From: Caballeronia choica
Lineage (GTDB): Bacteria > Pseudomonadota > Gammaproteobacteria > Burkholderiales > Burkholderiaceae
Length of the DNA: 64,000 nt
Assembly: GCF_001544535.1 (NCBI RefSeq)
Contig: NZ_FCON02000004.1
Location: forward strand, 86,561-150,560
Direction of reading: 5' to 3'
The stretch's first letter is position 1. Every line of letters starts with the position of its first letter. Made by a program: the position numbers and the translations under genes. The notes under the pieces are model-generated. The model saw only the letters and a list, made by a program, of their open reading frames with translations. It was not told the origin of the DNA and did not search any database. Shown here piece by piece: positions 1 through 12,687 of this stretch.

Positions 1-18
1 TTTGACCCAATTGAACAT
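1..18 (-). CDS. htpX: HtpX-type membrane protease, first six codons only
   Basis: An ATG at 18-16 on the minus strand begins the peptide MFNWVK, which matches the usual N-terminus of beta-proteobacterial HtpX, a membrane zinc metalloprotease that degrades damaged membrane proteins. A GAGGAG Shine-Dalgarno sequence lies just upstream. The rest of the gene is outside the window. The call rests on six residues and on the remembered Burkholderia order def-fmt-lysE-htpX, which the genes to the right follow. The 118 bases between this start and the lysE-like gene hold nothing else I recognise. Confidence 0.55.
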
Positions 19-136
19 GTCTTGAACTCCTCACCCTTTATCAGATGCGCGTCTCGCGCGAATGGCCCGCAGCACGATCGCCCCGGCCCACGGTTGTAAG
101 CAAAACGTTAGATATGGGCGTCGTCCGATAATTCAA

Positions 137-781
137 TTACCTGTGTGAAGTCGCGAGCTTTATTCCAAGTCCGACAAATCCGCTGCCAACGCCCCGGTCC
201 AGCCAGCGTTTCACGCCCGGCTTGCCGGCAAAGCGTTGCGTCACGCTGCCCGCGATCCATGCGACGAAACTGTTCCAGACGGTGCTCATCAGGATGAAGA
301 CGAGGCCGAGCGCGAGGAACGCCAGCACCTTGTGCGGACTGTCGGCTGCGACGAACTGCGGGAAGAACGACACGAAGAACAACACGACCTTCGGATTCAG
401 CACGTTCGTGACGAATCCTTGCGCGAAAAGCTGGCGCAGCGACTTGGGTGCGGTTTTGGCGTTCGGCGTGTCGTCCGTGCCGGTTTTGGCGTCCGGATTG
501 GCGAAGATCAACCGCAAGCCGAGATAGATCAAATAGATTGCGCCGGCAAACTTGACGACGGTGAAAGCCGTCGCCGATGCCGCCAGCAGCGCCGTCAGGC
601 CGAACGCGCACGCAAGCGTATGCACGATGCAGCCGGCCGATATGCCGAGCGCCGACACGATGCCCGCGCCACGGCCCTGCGCGACGCTGCGCCCGACGAT
701 GTAGGCGGTGTCGGGGCCAGGCGTGACGTTCAGCAGGAAGACTGCGACGAGAAAGAGGGTGAAACTGGTAATGCCGAGCAT
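137..781 (-). CDS. LysE/RhtB family amino-acid exporter
   Basis: This 214-residue inner-membrane protein has the LysE/RhtB pattern of about six hydrophobic segments. The family signature is near the N-terminus (NVTPGPDTAYIVGRS, about residues 18-32) and an NPKVVLFFVSFFPQF stretch lies in the middle. Family members export amino acids or their derivatives with the proton gradient; the substrate cannot be read from sequence. Length is normal for the family (about 205-215). It lies downstream of fmt on the same strand with a 112-base gap and upstream of htpX, so it may share the def-fmt transcript. Confidence 0.85.
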   Translation of the reverse strand: MLGITSFTLFLVAVFLLNVTPGPDTAYIVGRSVAQGRGAGIVSALGISAGCIVHTLACAFGLTALLAASATAFTVVKFAGAIYLIYLGLRLIFANPDAKTGTDDTPNAKTAPKSLRQLFAQGFVTNVLNPKVVLFFVSFFPQFVAADSPHKVLAFLALGLVFILMSTVWNSFVAWIAGSVTQRFAGKPGVKRWLDRGVGSGFVGLGIKLATSHR

Positions 782-893
782 CGGAGGACTCCAGGCGACT
801 CGTTATTCTGAGTCTTTGATTCTAGCGCCTGGAGCCTTGGCCGTACGGCTTGAGGCGTGACGACAGGCTTCATGCAGAAGCCCTGCGGCTGGC

Positions 894-1886
894 CTACGCT
901 TTGGCCGCCGATTCGGGGATCGCGAAACGCTGGCCGATTTCGAAATTCGCGCCGGTGAGGAATTCGCGCACCGGCAGGCGCTTGCCGCCCGGCTTCTGCA
1001 ATTGCGTGAGCCGCAGCGCACCTTCGCCGCACGCGACGACCACGCCGTCCGTCGAAACCGCGACGATCGTGCCCGGTTCCGCCGCTGGGGCCGCGTCCGA
1101 AACTCCGGCCGCCCAGATTTTCACCGCGACACCGTCGAGCGTGCCGAACGCGCCGGGAAACGGATCGAACGCACGAACCTGACGCGCAAGCGCGTCGGCG
1201 GGACGGCGCCAGTCGAGCGCCGCTTCGTGCTTGGCGATTTTCTCCGCGTAGGTCGCGCCTTCGTCCGGCTGAGGCGTCGACGGGAGCGCGCCGTCGCGTT
1301 CGAGATCGCGCAGCGCCTGCACGATCAGATCCGCGCCGAGTTGCGCCAGACGGTCATGCAGGCTTCCGGTCGTATCGTCGGGCAGGATCGATACGCGCGC
1401 TTCGCGGATCATCGCGCCCGTGTCGAGGCCGGCGTCCATCTGCATCAGCGTGATGCCGGTTTCAGCGTCGCCTGCCTCGATCGCGCGATGGATCGGCGCG
1501 GCGCCACGCCAGCGCGGCAACAGCGACCCGTGAATGTTGATCGAGCCGTGCGGCGCGATATCGAGGACTTCCTGCGGCAGGATCAACCCGTAAGCGGCGA
1601 CCACCATCACATCGTGCGGCGTGGCGCGCAGCATGTCGATGGCCGCCGACGCTTCCTGCGGATACTTGCCATTACGGCGCAGCGAAGTCGGCTGGGCGAC
1701 TTTCAGGTCGCGCTCCAGCGCGAAGCGCTTCACCGGACTCGCCGTCAGCTTCATGCCGCGCCCGGCCGGCCGGTCCGGTTGCGTCAGCACGAGCGGCACG
1801 CTGAATCCCGCTGCGTGGATGGCCGCTAGCGCGGCGGCGGCAAACTCCGGGGTTCCGGCAAAAACGACACGCAGCGATTGGGTCAT
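894..1886 (-). CDS. fmt: Methionyl-tRNA formyltransferase
   Basis: Fmt transfers a formyl group from 10-formyl-tetrahydrofolate to Met-tRNA(fMet), making the initiator tRNA. The 330-residue protein starts with the [10 protein letters not shown] Rossmann-type strand and loop. It carries the folate-binding and catalytic block [18 protein letters not shown] at about residues 115-132, followed by [13 protein letters not shown]. The C-terminal third is the OB-like tRNA-binding domain. Length is typical. It lies 41 bases downstream of def on the same strand. Def removes the formyl group that Fmt adds, and the def-fmt pair is a widely conserved operon. Confidence 0.97.
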   Translation of the reverse strand: MTQSLRVVFAGTPEFAAAALAAIHAAGFSVPLVLTQPDRPAGRGMKLTASPVKRFALERDLKVAQPTSLRRNGKYPQEASAAIDMLRATPHDVMVVAAYGLILPQEVLDIAPHGSINIHGSLLPRWRGAAPIHRAIEAGDAETGITLMQMDAGLDTGAMIREARVSILPDDTTGSLHDRLAQLGADLIVQALRDLERDGALPSTPQPDEGATYAEKIAKHEAALDWRRPADALARQVRAFDPFPGAFGTLDGVAVKIWAAGVSDAAPAAEPGTIVAVSTDGVVVACGEGALRLTQLQKPGGKRLPVREFLTGANFEIGQRFAIPESAAKA

Positions 1887-1927
1887 CGATCAGGCAACCT
1901 GCAAATACATCAGTGACGAAACGGGCC

Positions 1928-2431
1928 TTACAGCGCCTTCTCGAGCTTCTTCATCTTGCCGCGAATACGTGTCTGCTTCAGTTGCGACAGGTATTCGACA
2001 AACACGTGCCCTTCCAGATGGTCCATCTCGTGCTGGATGCACACGGCGAGCAGCCCTTCGCACTCGATTTCGAAGGATTCGCCCTTCTCGTTGAGCGCCT
2101 TCACGCGCACTTTTTCCTGACGCTCGACGAAATCGTAGATGCCGGGCACCGACAAGCAGCCCTCTTCCCACTCCTTCAGTGCGTCGCTCTCCCAGACGAT
2201 CTCCGGGTTGATGAAGACCTGCAACTCGTCGTGCGCGTCCGATACGTCGATCACGATCACACGCTCGTGCACGTCCACCTGCGTGGCCGCGAGGCCGACG
2301 CCGGGCGCGGAGTACATCGTCTCGGCCATGTCGGCGACGAGCTTGCGAATGCGGTCATCGACGACGGCGACGGGCTTCGCCACCTTGTTCAGCCGCTTGT
2401 CCGGGTAGTGAAGAATTTTGAGCAGAGCCAT
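1928..2431 (-). CDS. def: Peptide deformylase
   Basis: Def is the cytoplasmic metallo-hydrolase that removes the N-formyl group from nascent proteins. All three family motifs are intact in the 167-residue product: GVGLAATQ (44-51), EGCLS (90-94) with the metal-binding Cys, and HEMDH (134-138) with two metal His and the catalytic Glu. The reading frame is open up to 2632, but the start at 2431 ([11 protein letters not shown]) gives the standard length and N-terminus; the longer version adds a low-complexity leader with no counterpart in the family. It is first in the def-fmt operon and divergent from dprA, with a 199-base shared upstream region. Confidence 0.97.
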   Translation of the reverse strand: MALLKILHYPDKRLNKVAKPVAVVDDRIRKLVADMAETMYSAPGVGLAATQVDVHERVIVIDVSDAHDELQVFINPEIVWESDALKEWEEGCLSVPGIYDFVERQEKVRVKALNEKGESFEIECEGLLAVCIQHEMDHLEGHVFVEYLSQLKQTRIRGKMKKLEKAL

Positions 2432-2630
2432 GTTTCGGATTATCGGCGCGCACTGCGGCGCGCGAAAGTCGGCCATTCGGCCAGGTTGCGGGTGGGTGCC
2501 GGGGTACGGAAGATAAGCGGCTGAATCCTGTCGATTCAACGCCGCCGGACCTGGACGGCGCCGCGTTGCATGCACGCAGGCGCGACCGGACGACGACCCT
2601 TTTTGTGTTTCGGAATATGAAAATTTTAAC

Positions 2631-3983
2631 ATGACGACTGCTGCCCTGCTGACCGTCCGCGCCGCGCCAGAACTGGCTCCCGCGCCTGTCGACGAGTTGC
2701 GCGCGTGGCTTCGGCTCGCTCATGCGAGCGGCCTGCGCCCCATCGCGCTGCGTGCGCTGCTCGCGGAATTCGGCAGCCCGCAGGCGGTGCTTGCGCAGTC
2801 GTTCTCGGCGCTGGCCACGATCGCCGGCGGCGACGCTGCAAAGGCCGTGCTCGCGCCGCCGCCGCGCTTTGACCACGGCTTCGACGAATACGTGGAGCGC
2901 GCCGTCGAATGGGCGTCGGCCGCTGGAAATCACGTGCTCACGCTCGCCGACACTGCCTATCCGCGCGCACTGCTCACGATGCCCGATCCGCCGCCGCTGC
3001 TATATGTAAAGGGACGTCTGGAATTGCTGCAGATGCGCGCCGTCGCGATAGTCGGCAGCCGCAGCGCGACGCCCCAGGGCATCGAGGACGCGCGGCGCTT
3101 CGCCCGCGCGCTGGCGGACGCTGGGCTTACCGTCGTCTCGGGGCTCGCGCTCGGCATCGACGCCGCCGCGCATGGCGGCGCGCTCGAAGGCGCCGCGAGC
3201 ACCATCGCCGTGATCGGCACGGGAGCGGACCTCGTGTATCCGTCGAAAAATCGCGAGCTGGCGCACCGGATCGCCGAGCTTGGCGCCATCGTCTCCGAAT
3301 GGCCGCTCGGCACGCCCGCGCGGTCGGAGAACTTCCCGCAGCGCAACCGGATCATCGCGGGGCTCGTCGGCGGCGTGCTGATCGTCGAGGCGGCAATGCG
3401 ATCCGGCTCGCTGATCACCGCGCGGCTCGCGAACGAGATGGGCCGCGACGTGTTCGCGATGCCCGGTTCGATCCACGCGCCGCTCGCACGCGGCTGCCAC
3501 CGGATGATCAGGCAGGGCGCGAAGCTCGTCGAAACGCCGGAGGACGTGTTGGAGGAGTTCGGATTGGCGGTTGCGACTGTAGGCGAGAGAGAAACCCGGC
3601 GGCACGTGAGCGGGACGACGAGAACAGGACTGCGCCGACACAAGAGCGGAACGGCGAAAAACGACACCGGCGACAAGCCAGCGCAGGGGCGCAGCGGCAC
3701 CCCGATCGCGGACGATTGGTCGGACAGCCCACCTGCCGACATACCGCACCCGCCGCCCGCCACCGCATCCTGGGCATCGGCCCGCGCCGCGCCGCCGCCC
3801 GCATCAGACCCCGACACCGACCGCCTGCTCACCGCGCTCGGCCATTCGCCCACGACACTTGAAATCCTCGCGGCGCGCACCGAACTGGAAGGCGCGATGC
3901 TGCAAAGCCTGTTGCTGCAACTCGAACTGGCCGGTCGGATCGAGACGCTGCCGGGAGGCCGCTTCGTTCGCATCGAGCGCTGA
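2631..3983 (+). CDS. dprA: DNA-processing protein DprA (Smf)
   Basis: DprA binds incoming single-stranded DNA during natural transformation and loads RecA. The 450-residue product has an N-terminal SAM-like region, a Rossmann-fold core with [10 protein letters not shown] and [15 protein letters not shown] (about residues 140-190), [14 protein letters not shown], and a C-terminal winged helix that starts near residue 395. Between core and winged helix is a long low-complexity linker (about residues 320-395) rich in Arg, Thr, Pro and Ala, longer than in many homologues. It is divergent from def, and the thioredoxin-like gene follows on the same strand. Confidence 0.95.
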   Translation: MTTAALLTVRAAPELAPAPVDELRAWLRLAHASGLRPIALRALLAEFGSPQAVLAQSFSALATIAGGDAAKAVLAPPPRFDHGFDEYVERAVEWASAAGNHVLTLADTAYPRALLTMPDPPPLLYVKGRLELLQMRAVAIVGSRSATPQGIEDARRFARALADAGLTVVSGLALGIDAAAHGGALEGAASTIAVIGTGADLVYPSKNRELAHRIAELGAIVSEWPLGTPARSENFPQRNRIIAGLVGGVLIVEAAMRSGSLITARLANEMGRDVFAMPGSIHAPLARGCHRMIRQGAKLVETPEDVLEEFGLAVATVGERETRRHVSGTTRTGLRRHKSGTAKNDTGDKPAQGRSGTPIADDWSDSPPADIPHPPPATASWASARAAPPPASDPDTDRLLTALGHSPTTLEILAARTELEGAMLQSLLLQLELAGRIETLPGGRFVRIER

Positions 3984-4066
3984 TCATGCGGGATCATGCT
4001 ACATTCGCTGAAAATACTGGCAGAAATGCCCGCCTGCGCCATACAAAAGGACTGTCAAGGAACACC

Positions 4067-4444
4067 ATGCCCGCGCTGAATCTCGACACCGACGCCGAGC
4101 AGATCGCCGAGCGTATCGGCGAGCCCGATACGCTCTTCGTCGCCTGCCTGTGCGCGGACTGGTGCGGGACGTGCCGCGAGTATCGCGCGGGCTTCGACCG
4201 GCTCGCCGACGCGCATCCGGACATCTGCTTCGCATGGATCGACATAGAGAACCAGGCGGATCGCTTCGACGATCTCGACGTCGAGAACTTCCCGACGATC
4301 CTGATCGAAGACGCCATCACGACGCGCTTCTTCGGCACCGTGCTGCCGCAGGCATCGATCGTGGAGCGCATGCTGGTCGACCTGACCGCGTTGCCCGGCA
4401 TCGTCGGCGCGCCGAAATTGCGGCCCGCGCTCGCCGACGCCTAG
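4067..4444 (+). CDS. Thioredoxin-family protein with WCGTC active site
   Basis: The 125-residue protein has a single thioredoxin fold. The redox motif ADWCGTCREY is near residues 27-36 and the cis-Pro loop ENFPTIL is near residue 75. There is no signal peptide, so it is probably a cytoplasmic disulfide reductase or a thioredoxin-like helper. The start at 4067 (MPALNLDTDAEQ) was chosen over an upstream in-frame ATG at 3986 because the extra 27 residues have no thioredoxin character and would begin two bases after the dprA stop. The partner protein is unknown. It is probably co-transcribed with dprA. Confidence 0.85.
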   Translation: MPALNLDTDAEQIAERIGEPDTLFVACLCADWCGTCREYRAGFDRLADAHPDICFAWIDIENQADRFDDLDVENFPTILIEDAITTRFFGTVLPQASIVERMLVDLTALPGIVGAPKLRPALADA

Positions 4445-4511
4445 CCGGCGCTCACGCACCAAATCGGCCTTCCGCGCAGTTCGCGAAACGTCGGCGCACA
4501 CTATTCGACAG

Positions 4512-4567
4512 GCCGCTTTTATATGACACGGAAGGCGCGCGGCGCCTGCCGTGTGCTATAAAGCGGC
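4512..4567. repeat. 56-bp imperfect palindrome upstream of topB
   Basis: A left arm of 27 bases beginning GCCGCTTTTATATGACACGG and a right arm of 26 bases ending GCTATAAAGCGGC are near-perfect inverted copies around a 3-base centre. There is one single-base bulge and a few mismatches. The arms are GC-rich at the centre and at both ends. No T-run follows, so it is not an ordinary intrinsic terminator. A TATAAA inside the right arm could serve as a -10 element for topB. It occupies much of the 174-base gap between the thioredoxin-like gene and topB. Confidence 0.75.
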
Positions 4568-4618
4568 GTTAAAGGGTCCCAAACCGGAGCCCCAAGCCAG
4601 TCCCAACCAAATCGAGTC

Positions 4619-7261
<2,643 letters not shown>

Positions 7262-7282
7262 CGCCAATTCGGCTCGACCACG

Positions 7283-7317
7283 AAAAAGGCCCGTGAAGCG
7301 ATTCACGGGCCTTTTTT
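7283..7317 (+). terminator. Intrinsic terminator after topB
   Basis: A perfect stem GGCCCGTGAA / TTCACGGGCC with a 4-base loop is flanked by A5 on the left and T6 on the right. It can act in both directions and lies between topB (+) and the convergent LysR gene. Confidence 0.92.
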
Positions 7318-7335
7318 ATCGTCAGGCGCTTTCGA

Positions 7336-8460
7336 TCAATATGGCGAATGCGCCGGCATCCGGATCCTCGACCGCGCCGGCTTCGCGAGCTTCGGCCCGA
7401 GTTCGCCGTCGATCGGACGCGCCACCGTCGCTGTCGGCGGCGGCGCGCCTTCCGGACCGTGCGCATACGCCGCATGCGCGACCAGCGGCTCGGACGCGTC
7501 ATCGTTCAACGCGGCCGATCCGGGCTTGACGAGGCCATCCTTGAGCCACTGCTCGCCGAGCTGGTGATTCGGCGTCTGGCTGAAATGTTCGACGAGATGG
7601 TCGATGAAGGTCCGCACCTTCGCCGGCAAATGGCGGCGGCTCGGATACGCGACGTTGATCTCGACCTTCGGCAGCCGGTAGTCGGAAAGCAGCCGCACCA
7701 GGGTTCCGCGCGTCGTGTCGTTGCCGATCAGATAACTCGGCAGGATCGCGATGCCCATGCCGAGCAGCGCGAATTGCCGCAGCATTTCCGTATTGTTCGC
7801 GACGATCACATTCGACGGCCGCACATGCACCTCGCCTTCCGGGCCAGTGAACACGCGCTCGTCGCCCCCGTATTCCGCCGGCAGGCTCAGACAAGGATGC
7901 GCGAGCAGATCTTCGGGACGCGTCGGCGTGCCGTGCGTTTCGAGGAAGTCCGGCGTCGCGCAGACGATCATGCAGCCGGTCGTCAGACGCCGTGTCACGA
8001 CGCTCGAACTCCTCACCTGCCGCGCGATCACGATGCCGACATCGAAACCTTCTTCCACGAGATCGACTTGCCGGTCGACGAGCGTGACATCGGGAATGAC
8101 CTTCGGGTAGCGCTGGGCGTAGGTTTGCAGGACCGGCGCAAGATTGTGCAGCCCGAACACGACCGGCGCGACGATCCGCAGCGAGCCGACCGGCTCGTGG
8201 TTGCGCGCAACTACCATCTGTTCGACGTCCTCGAGTTCATCGAGAATCTGCCGCGCGCGCTCCAGATAGACCTGGCCGGACTCGGTCAGCGAAAGACTGC
8301 GCGTCGTGCGGTTCAGCAAACGCGTACCAAGGCGCCCTTCCAGGTCCGCGATGTGGCGCGTCGCCACCGCGTTCGAGATATCCATCGCATTGGCCGCCCG
8401 GACGAAACTTCCGAGGTCCGCCACACGCACGAACACTCTCATCGACTGCAAATGATCCAT
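7336..8460 (-). CDS. LysR-family transcriptional regulator with C-terminal extension
   Basis: The first 60 residues form the winged HTH of LysR regulators (FVRAANAMDISNAVATRHIADLE), followed by a type-2 periplasmic-binding-fold effector domain to about residue 300. The last 70 residues are an unusual Ala/Pro/Arg-rich extension; most LysR proteins stop near 300-310. The sequence is close to the CrgA/DmlR-type subgroup (MDHLQSMRVFVRVAD start, SGQVYLERARQIL). It lies downstream of pckG on the same strand, 331 bases away, with a large hairpin between. The target and effector are unknown. Confidence 0.88.
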   Translation of the reverse strand: MDHLQSMRVFVRVADLGSFVRAANAMDISNAVATRHIADLEGRLGTRLLNRTTRSLSLTESGQVYLERARQILDELEDVEQMVVARNHEPVGSLRIVAPVVFGLHNLAPVLQTYAQRYPKVIPDVTLVDRQVDLVEEGFDVGIVIARQVRSSSVVTRRLTTGCMIVCATPDFLETHGTPTRPEDLLAHPCLSLPAEYGGDERVFTGPEGEVHVRPSNVIVANNTEMLRQFALLGMGIAILPSYLIGNDTTRGTLVRLLSDYRLPKVEINVAYPSRRHLPAKVRTFIDHLVEHFSQTPNHQLGEQWLKDGLVKPGSAALNDDASEPLVAHAAYAHGPEGAPPPTATVARPIDGELGPKLAKPARSRIRMPAHSPY

Positions 8461-8711
8461 CAGACAACTCCTGCCGCAAGCGCGGCTTTCCTAAATCTTG
8501 ATCCAACGCAATCGCGAATTATCCTAGGACTGGCGAAATCGTGCAGAAGTTGCCGATTCTTGGTGTTTTTTCGGCGAAAGCTTGCGGGTTTGCGCCCCTA
8601 AAACGGGATAAATTCCTGATTGTTGCGCAGCGCACAACGCCGGCGTGGGGTCTTTGCGTAGGTCGGGGAGAACTCGAGGTGCTGGCCGCGCCAGTTTTGG
8701 CGGGAGAGACA

Positions 8712-8751
8712 GCCCTAATACCGGGTCCGCGTGCGCGGAAGCCGATATTAG
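8712..8751. repeat. Long two-segment hairpin between pckG and the LysR gene
   Basis: CCCTAATACCGG pairs with CCGATATTAGGG (11 of 12), and inside it TCCGCG pairs with CGCGGA around a TG. The whole 40-base element is one extended stem-loop. No T-run follows on either strand, so it may be a transcript-end stabiliser or a Rho-associated end for pckG rather than a classic terminator. The remaining bases of the 8461-8791 gap show nothing I recognise apart from the LysR promoter region. Confidence 0.6.
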
Positions 8752-8791
8752 GGATTGGTTTAAAAAATGAGGCTAATGGTTGCGACCGGGA

Positions 8792-10657
8792 TCAGGCAGC
8801 CAACCGCCTTTCCATGGCGGCTTTCGCCGCCGGCAATTCTTCCGGCAAGCCCTGCTGAAGCTTCGTGAAAAGTTCGTCGTGCAGCGCCAACTCGTCGCGC
8901 CATGCCGAATCGTTGACGGAAATCACCTGTTCGAACTGCGCGCGGGTGAAACCTAGGTCGCCCCAATCGATGTCCTCGTACCGCGGCGAGATGCCGAACG
9001 CGTGCTCCTCACCCTGCGCCGTCCCTTCGATGCGCCCGACCATCCAGTTCAGCACGCGCATGTTCTCGCCGAATCCCGGCCAGACGAACTTGCCGTCGTC
9101 GCCCTTGCGGAACCAGTTGACGCAGAAGAACTTCGGCGGCTTTGCCTGCATCGCGTCGAGCCGTTCGCCCATCTTCAGCCAATGGCCGAAGTAGTCGCTC
9201 ATGTTGTAGCCGCAGAACGGCAACATCGCGAACGGATCGCGACGCACGACGCCCTGCTGGCCCGCTGCGGCGGCCGTGGTTTCGGAACCCATCGTCGCGG
9301 CCATGTAGACGCCTTCCTTCCAGTCGCGCGCTTCGGTCACGAGTGGCACCGTGTTCGAGCGCCGGCCGCCGAAGATGAACGCGTCGATCGGCACGCCCGC
9401 CGGATTTTCCCAGTCTGGGTCGATCGACGGACATTGCGACGCCGGCGCCGTGAAGCGCGCGTTCGGATGCGCGGCCTTCGCGCCGGTTTCCTTCGCGAGT
9501 TCCGGCGTCCAGTCGCGTCCCTGCCAGTCGATCAGGTGCGCCGGCGGCGTGTCGGTCATGCCTTCCCACCAGACGTCGCCGTCGTCGGTCAGTGCAACGT
9601 TCGTGAAGATCACGTTTTCCTTCAGCGTCGCCATCGCGTTGAAGTTGGTTTTTTCGCTCGTGCCCGGCGCGACGCCGAAATAGCCGGCCTCCGGATTGAT
9701 CGCGTACAGGCGCCCGTCACGGCCCGGCTTGATCCACGCGATGTCGTCGCCGATCGTCGTCACCTTCCAGCCGTTCATGTCCGACGGCGGGATCAGCATC
9801 GCGAAGTTGGTCTTGCCGCACGCCGACGGGAACGCCGCCGCGACGTGATACTTGCGGCCCTCGGGCGAGGTTACGCCGAGAATCAGCATGTGCTCGGCGA
9901 GCCAGCCTTCGTCGCGGCCCATCGTCGAGGCGATGCGCAGCGCGAAACACTTCTTGCCCAGGAGCGCATTGCCGCCGTAGCCCGAGCCGAAGCTCCAGAT
10001 TTCGCGCGACTCGGGGAAATGGACGATGTATTTCGTGTCGTTGCACGGCCACGGCACATCCTTCTTGCCGGCCGAGAGCGGCGCGCCGACCGAATGCACG
10101 CATGGCACGAACGCGCCGTCGGTGCCGAGCACGTCGTACACGGCGCGGCCCATGCGCGTCATGATCCGCATGTTGGTCACGACGTACGGACTATCCGACA
10201 ACTCCACGCCGATATGCGCGATCGGCGAGCCGAGCGGACCCATCGAGAACGGCACGACGTACATCGTGCGGCCGCGCATCGAACCATCGAAGAGACCGTC
10301 CAGCGTCGTGCGCATTTCCTGCGGATCGATCCAGTTATTGGTCGGGCCAGCATCCTCGGGGCGCTTCGAACAGATGAACGTGCGATCTTCGACGCGGGCA
10401 ACGTCGGTCGCATCGGAACAGGCAAGGAAGGAGTTGGGGCGCTTGGCGGGATTGAGCTTCTTGAGGGTGCCGGCGGAAACCATCTGGTCGCAAAGGCGGT
10501 CGTATTCCGCCTGGCTCCCGTCGCACCAGACGACGCGCGCGGGCTTGGTCAGCGCGGCGACGTGCTGGACCCAGTCGAGAAGCTTTCGATGCCTGACATA
10601 CGCCGGCGCATCGATCTCGACGGCGTTGTTGTGTTCGACTACTGCGGGCTGATTCAT
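8792..10657 (-). CDS. pckG: Phosphoenolpyruvate carboxykinase (GTP)
   Basis: PckG converts oxaloacetate and GTP to PEP, CO2 and GDP, the entry step of gluconeogenesis. The 621-residue protein carries the GTP-type P-loop [16 protein letters not shown], with the reactive Cys that marks the GTP-dependent class, followed by the metal site [22 protein letters not shown] and the nucleotide-binding [14 protein letters not shown] are also intact. The start at 10657 ([11 protein letters not shown]) has a GGAGAC ribosome site; a longer frame from 10702 adds residues absent from the family. It is probably regulated by carbon source; no operator was identified. Confidence 0.96.
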   Translation of the reverse strand: MNQPAVVEHNNAVEIDAPAYVRHRKLLDWVQHVAALTKPARVVWCDGSQAEYDRLCDQMVSAGTLKKLNPAKRPNSFLACSDATDVARVEDRTFICSKRPEDAGPTNNWIDPQEMRTTLDGLFDGSMRGRTMYVVPFSMGPLGSPIAHIGVELSDSPYVVTNMRIMTRMGRAVYDVLGTDGAFVPCVHSVGAPLSAGKKDVPWPCNDTKYIVHFPESREIWSFGSGYGGNALLGKKCFALRIASTMGRDEGWLAEHMLILGVTSPEGRKYHVAAAFPSACGKTNFAMLIPPSDMNGWKVTTIGDDIAWIKPGRDGRLYAINPEAGYFGVAPGTSEKTNFNAMATLKENVIFTNVALTDDGDVWWEGMTDTPPAHLIDWQGRDWTPELAKETGAKAAHPNARFTAPASQCPSIDPDWENPAGVPIDAFIFGGRRSNTVPLVTEARDWKEGVYMAATMGSETTAAAAGQQGVVRRDPFAMLPFCGYNMSDYFGHWLKMGERLDAMQAKPPKFFCVNWFRKGDDGKFVWPGFGENMRVLNWMVGRIEGTAQGEEHAFGISPRYEDIDWGDLGFTRAQFEQVISVNDSAWRDELALHDELFTKLQQGLPEELPAAKAAMERRLAA

Positions 10658-11164
10658 CGAGCTGTCTCCGTTCCTTGAAGGATGAAAACGGTTAGCGCTC
10701 ATCGACGCTGCCTTGCGAGAGGCGCATTCAGCGCAATTCCGGCGACACCTTCACGACGTTGGGCGGCAGTGGTCACGCGAAACGTCGGGTCCGGCGAGGT
10801 CCGGTATTGCGCAAAACGGGCATGGCGTGATGAGCCACGCAGCTTGCCTGGGCCGAGCCGTCTGGAATCGCGGCTTGCGTCGGCACGGAACAAACTGTTA
10901 AAAAGAGATACTAAGTTGCCTTGCCTCCTGGCCGAAAAGCGGATTTACCGGCATTTTTCGCATGCGGACTGTTTTAGTACGTCCGTTCACTGTTCCCAAA
11001 AAATGGAGTTCAAGCATACCACTCGACTGCTTGAATTTCTTGACGCGGTGCAATAACGTCGCAATCGCCGAATTTATCGGTAATTACCCGAAGTTAGCCC
11101 GCCTATTTTCTTCCACAGATCGTACGCAGCACGTTTGATGCCCAACAAAAGCCAATCGATACCC
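10658..11164. other. Intergenic region between pckG and the hydroxyacid dehydrogenase gene
   Basis: These 507 bases separate two divergent genes and must hold both promoters. I see no convincing gene, repeat or operator. The open frames present have no protein-like composition. The right half (from about 10900) is more AT-rich, as expected for promoters. Confidence 0.5.
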
Positions 11165-12181
11165 ATGAAAATCGCCATCCTCGACGACTACCAGGACGCG
11201 GTCCGCAAGCTGGAATGCTTCCATCTGCTCGATGACCAAGAGGTCAAAGTGTTCAATAACACGGTGCGCGGTCTCGGACAGTTGGCTAGCAGACTGTCGG
11301 AAGTCGATGCGCTCGTCCTGATCCGCGAGCGCACGCGAATCAACTCGCAATTGCTCGACAAGCTGCCGCGCCTGCGCATGATCAGCCAGACGGGCAAGGC
11401 GGGCGGCGGACACATCGATATCGACGCCTGTACCGAACGCGGGATCGCCGTGCTGGAAGGCACCGGCTCGCCGATCGCGCCCGCCGAGCTGACCTGGGCG
11501 CTGATCATGGCAGCGCAGCGCCGCATTCCGCAATACGTGGCGAACCTGAAGCAGGGCGCGTGGCAGCAATCGGGGCTGAAGACGTCCGCGCTGCCGCCGA
11601 ATTTCGGTCTCGGGCAGGTTTTGCGCGGGCAAACGCTCGGCATCTGGGGCTACGGCAAGATCGGCCGGCTCGTCGCGGGCTACGGCAAGGCGTTCGGGAT
11701 GAACGTGCTGGTTCACGGCCGCGAACATTCGCTGGAACTGGCGCGCGAACATGGATACGACATCGCGGAGAACCGCGAGGCGCTCTTCGAACAGAGCGAC
11801 GTGCTGACGCTGCATCTGCGCATGCACGACGACACGCGCGGCATCGTCACGCAGCAGGACCTGATGCGCATGAAGCCGACCGCGCTCTTCGTCAACACGA
11901 GCCGCGCCGAATTGCTCGAGGAAAACGCGCTTTTGAACGCGCTGCACCACAATCGACCGGGGATGGTCGCCATCGACGTTTATGAAAGCGAGCCGATCCT
12001 GCAGGGCTACGGCTTGCTGCGGATGGAAAACGTGATCTGCACGCCGCACATCGGCTATGTCGAGCACGAGAGCTACGAGCTTTATTTCAGCGCGGCGTTC
12101 AAGAATATCCTGGCGTTCGACGCCGGCGATACGTCGAGCGTGTCGAACCCGGATGCGCTCGTCGGCGGACGGCGACGGTAG
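11165..12181 (+). CDS. D-2-hydroxyacid dehydrogenase, phosphoglycerate-dehydrogenase-like
   Basis: The 338-residue NAD-dependent oxidoreductase has the Rossmann loop LGIWGYGKIGRLVAGYG (about residues 157-173) and the catalytic triad: Arg in NTSRAELL, Glu in DVYESEP and His in TPHIGY. It lacks the regulatory ACT domain of true SerA, so serine biosynthesis is uncertain; hydroxypyruvate or glyoxylate reduction is possible. The start MKIAILDDYQDA at 11165 is preferred over the ATG at 11138 because it opens directly into the first beta strand. It converges with the OsmC gene, five bases away. Confidence 0.9.
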   Translation: MKIAILDDYQDAVRKLECFHLLDDQEVKVFNNTVRGLGQLASRLSEVDALVLIRERTRINSQLLDKLPRLRMISQTGKAGGGHIDIDACTERGIAVLEGTGSPIAPAELTWALIMAAQRRIPQYVANLKQGAWQQSGLKTSALPPNFGLGQVLRGQTLGIWGYGKIGRLVAGYGKAFGMNVLVHGREHSLELAREHGYDIAENREALFEQSDVLTLHLRMHDDTRGIVTQQDLMRMKPTALFVNTSRAELLEENALLNALHHNRPGMVAIDVYESEPILQGYGLLRMENVICTPHIGYVEHESYELYFSAAFKNILAFDAGDTSSVSNPDALVGGRRR

Positions 12182-12186
12182 GCTCG

Positions 12187-12663
12187 CTAAATCGTTGAAA
12201 CGTCGATCGACGGTTCGCAGCGCACCGGGAAATTCACCGAGTTCGCGATGAAACAGAAGCGGTGCGCATCGTGGTGCAGCCGCTTCGCCAGTTCCACATC
12301 GCCGCCCGCGCCGATCGTCACTTGCGGGCGCAGCAGGACGTCGATGAACCGGCCGTCGCCTTGCGCGCTTTCCTCCATCGTGCCGAGCGCGTCGTCGACG
12401 TAGCCCGTCACGACGACACCGTTCGTCGCGCACAAGTGCAGATACCAGAGCATGTGGCACGAAGACAGCGACGCCACGAACAACTCCTCCGGGTTGTGGC
12501 GCGTGGCGTCGCCGCGAAAGGCCGGATCGCTCGATGCCTCGATGGCCGCCTTGTTTGGCACGCGCACGAGGTGATCGCGCGTGTAGGCGTCGTAGCGCGA
12601 GGTGCCCGAGCCCTGGTCGCCCGTCCAGACGACGCTCAATGCGTAAGTGTGTTTTTTCGACAC
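12187..12663 (-). CDS. OsmC-family peroxiredoxin-like protein
   Basis: The 158-residue protein shows the OsmC/Ohr fold. The two redox Cys are at SLSSCHMLW (about residue 87) and HRFCFIANS (about residue 136). Family members reduce organic hydroperoxides with lipoylated partners. The spacing and sequence fit the general OsmC branch more than Ohr. It lies 24 bases downstream of the patatin-like gene on the same strand and may be in an operon with it and the thioesterase, which together would suggest handling of damaged lipids; that link is inference. Confidence 0.88.
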   Translation of the reverse strand: MSKKHTYALSVVWTGDQGSGTSRYDAYTRDHLVRVPNKAAIEASSDPAFRGDATRHNPEELFVASLSSCHMLWYLHLCATNGVVVTGYVDDALGTMEESAQGDGRFIDVLLRPQVTIGAGGDVELAKRLHHDAHRFCFIANSVNFPVRCEPSIDVSTI

Positions 12664-12687
12664 CTTCTGCTCCTTTCTGCTCCTGTT

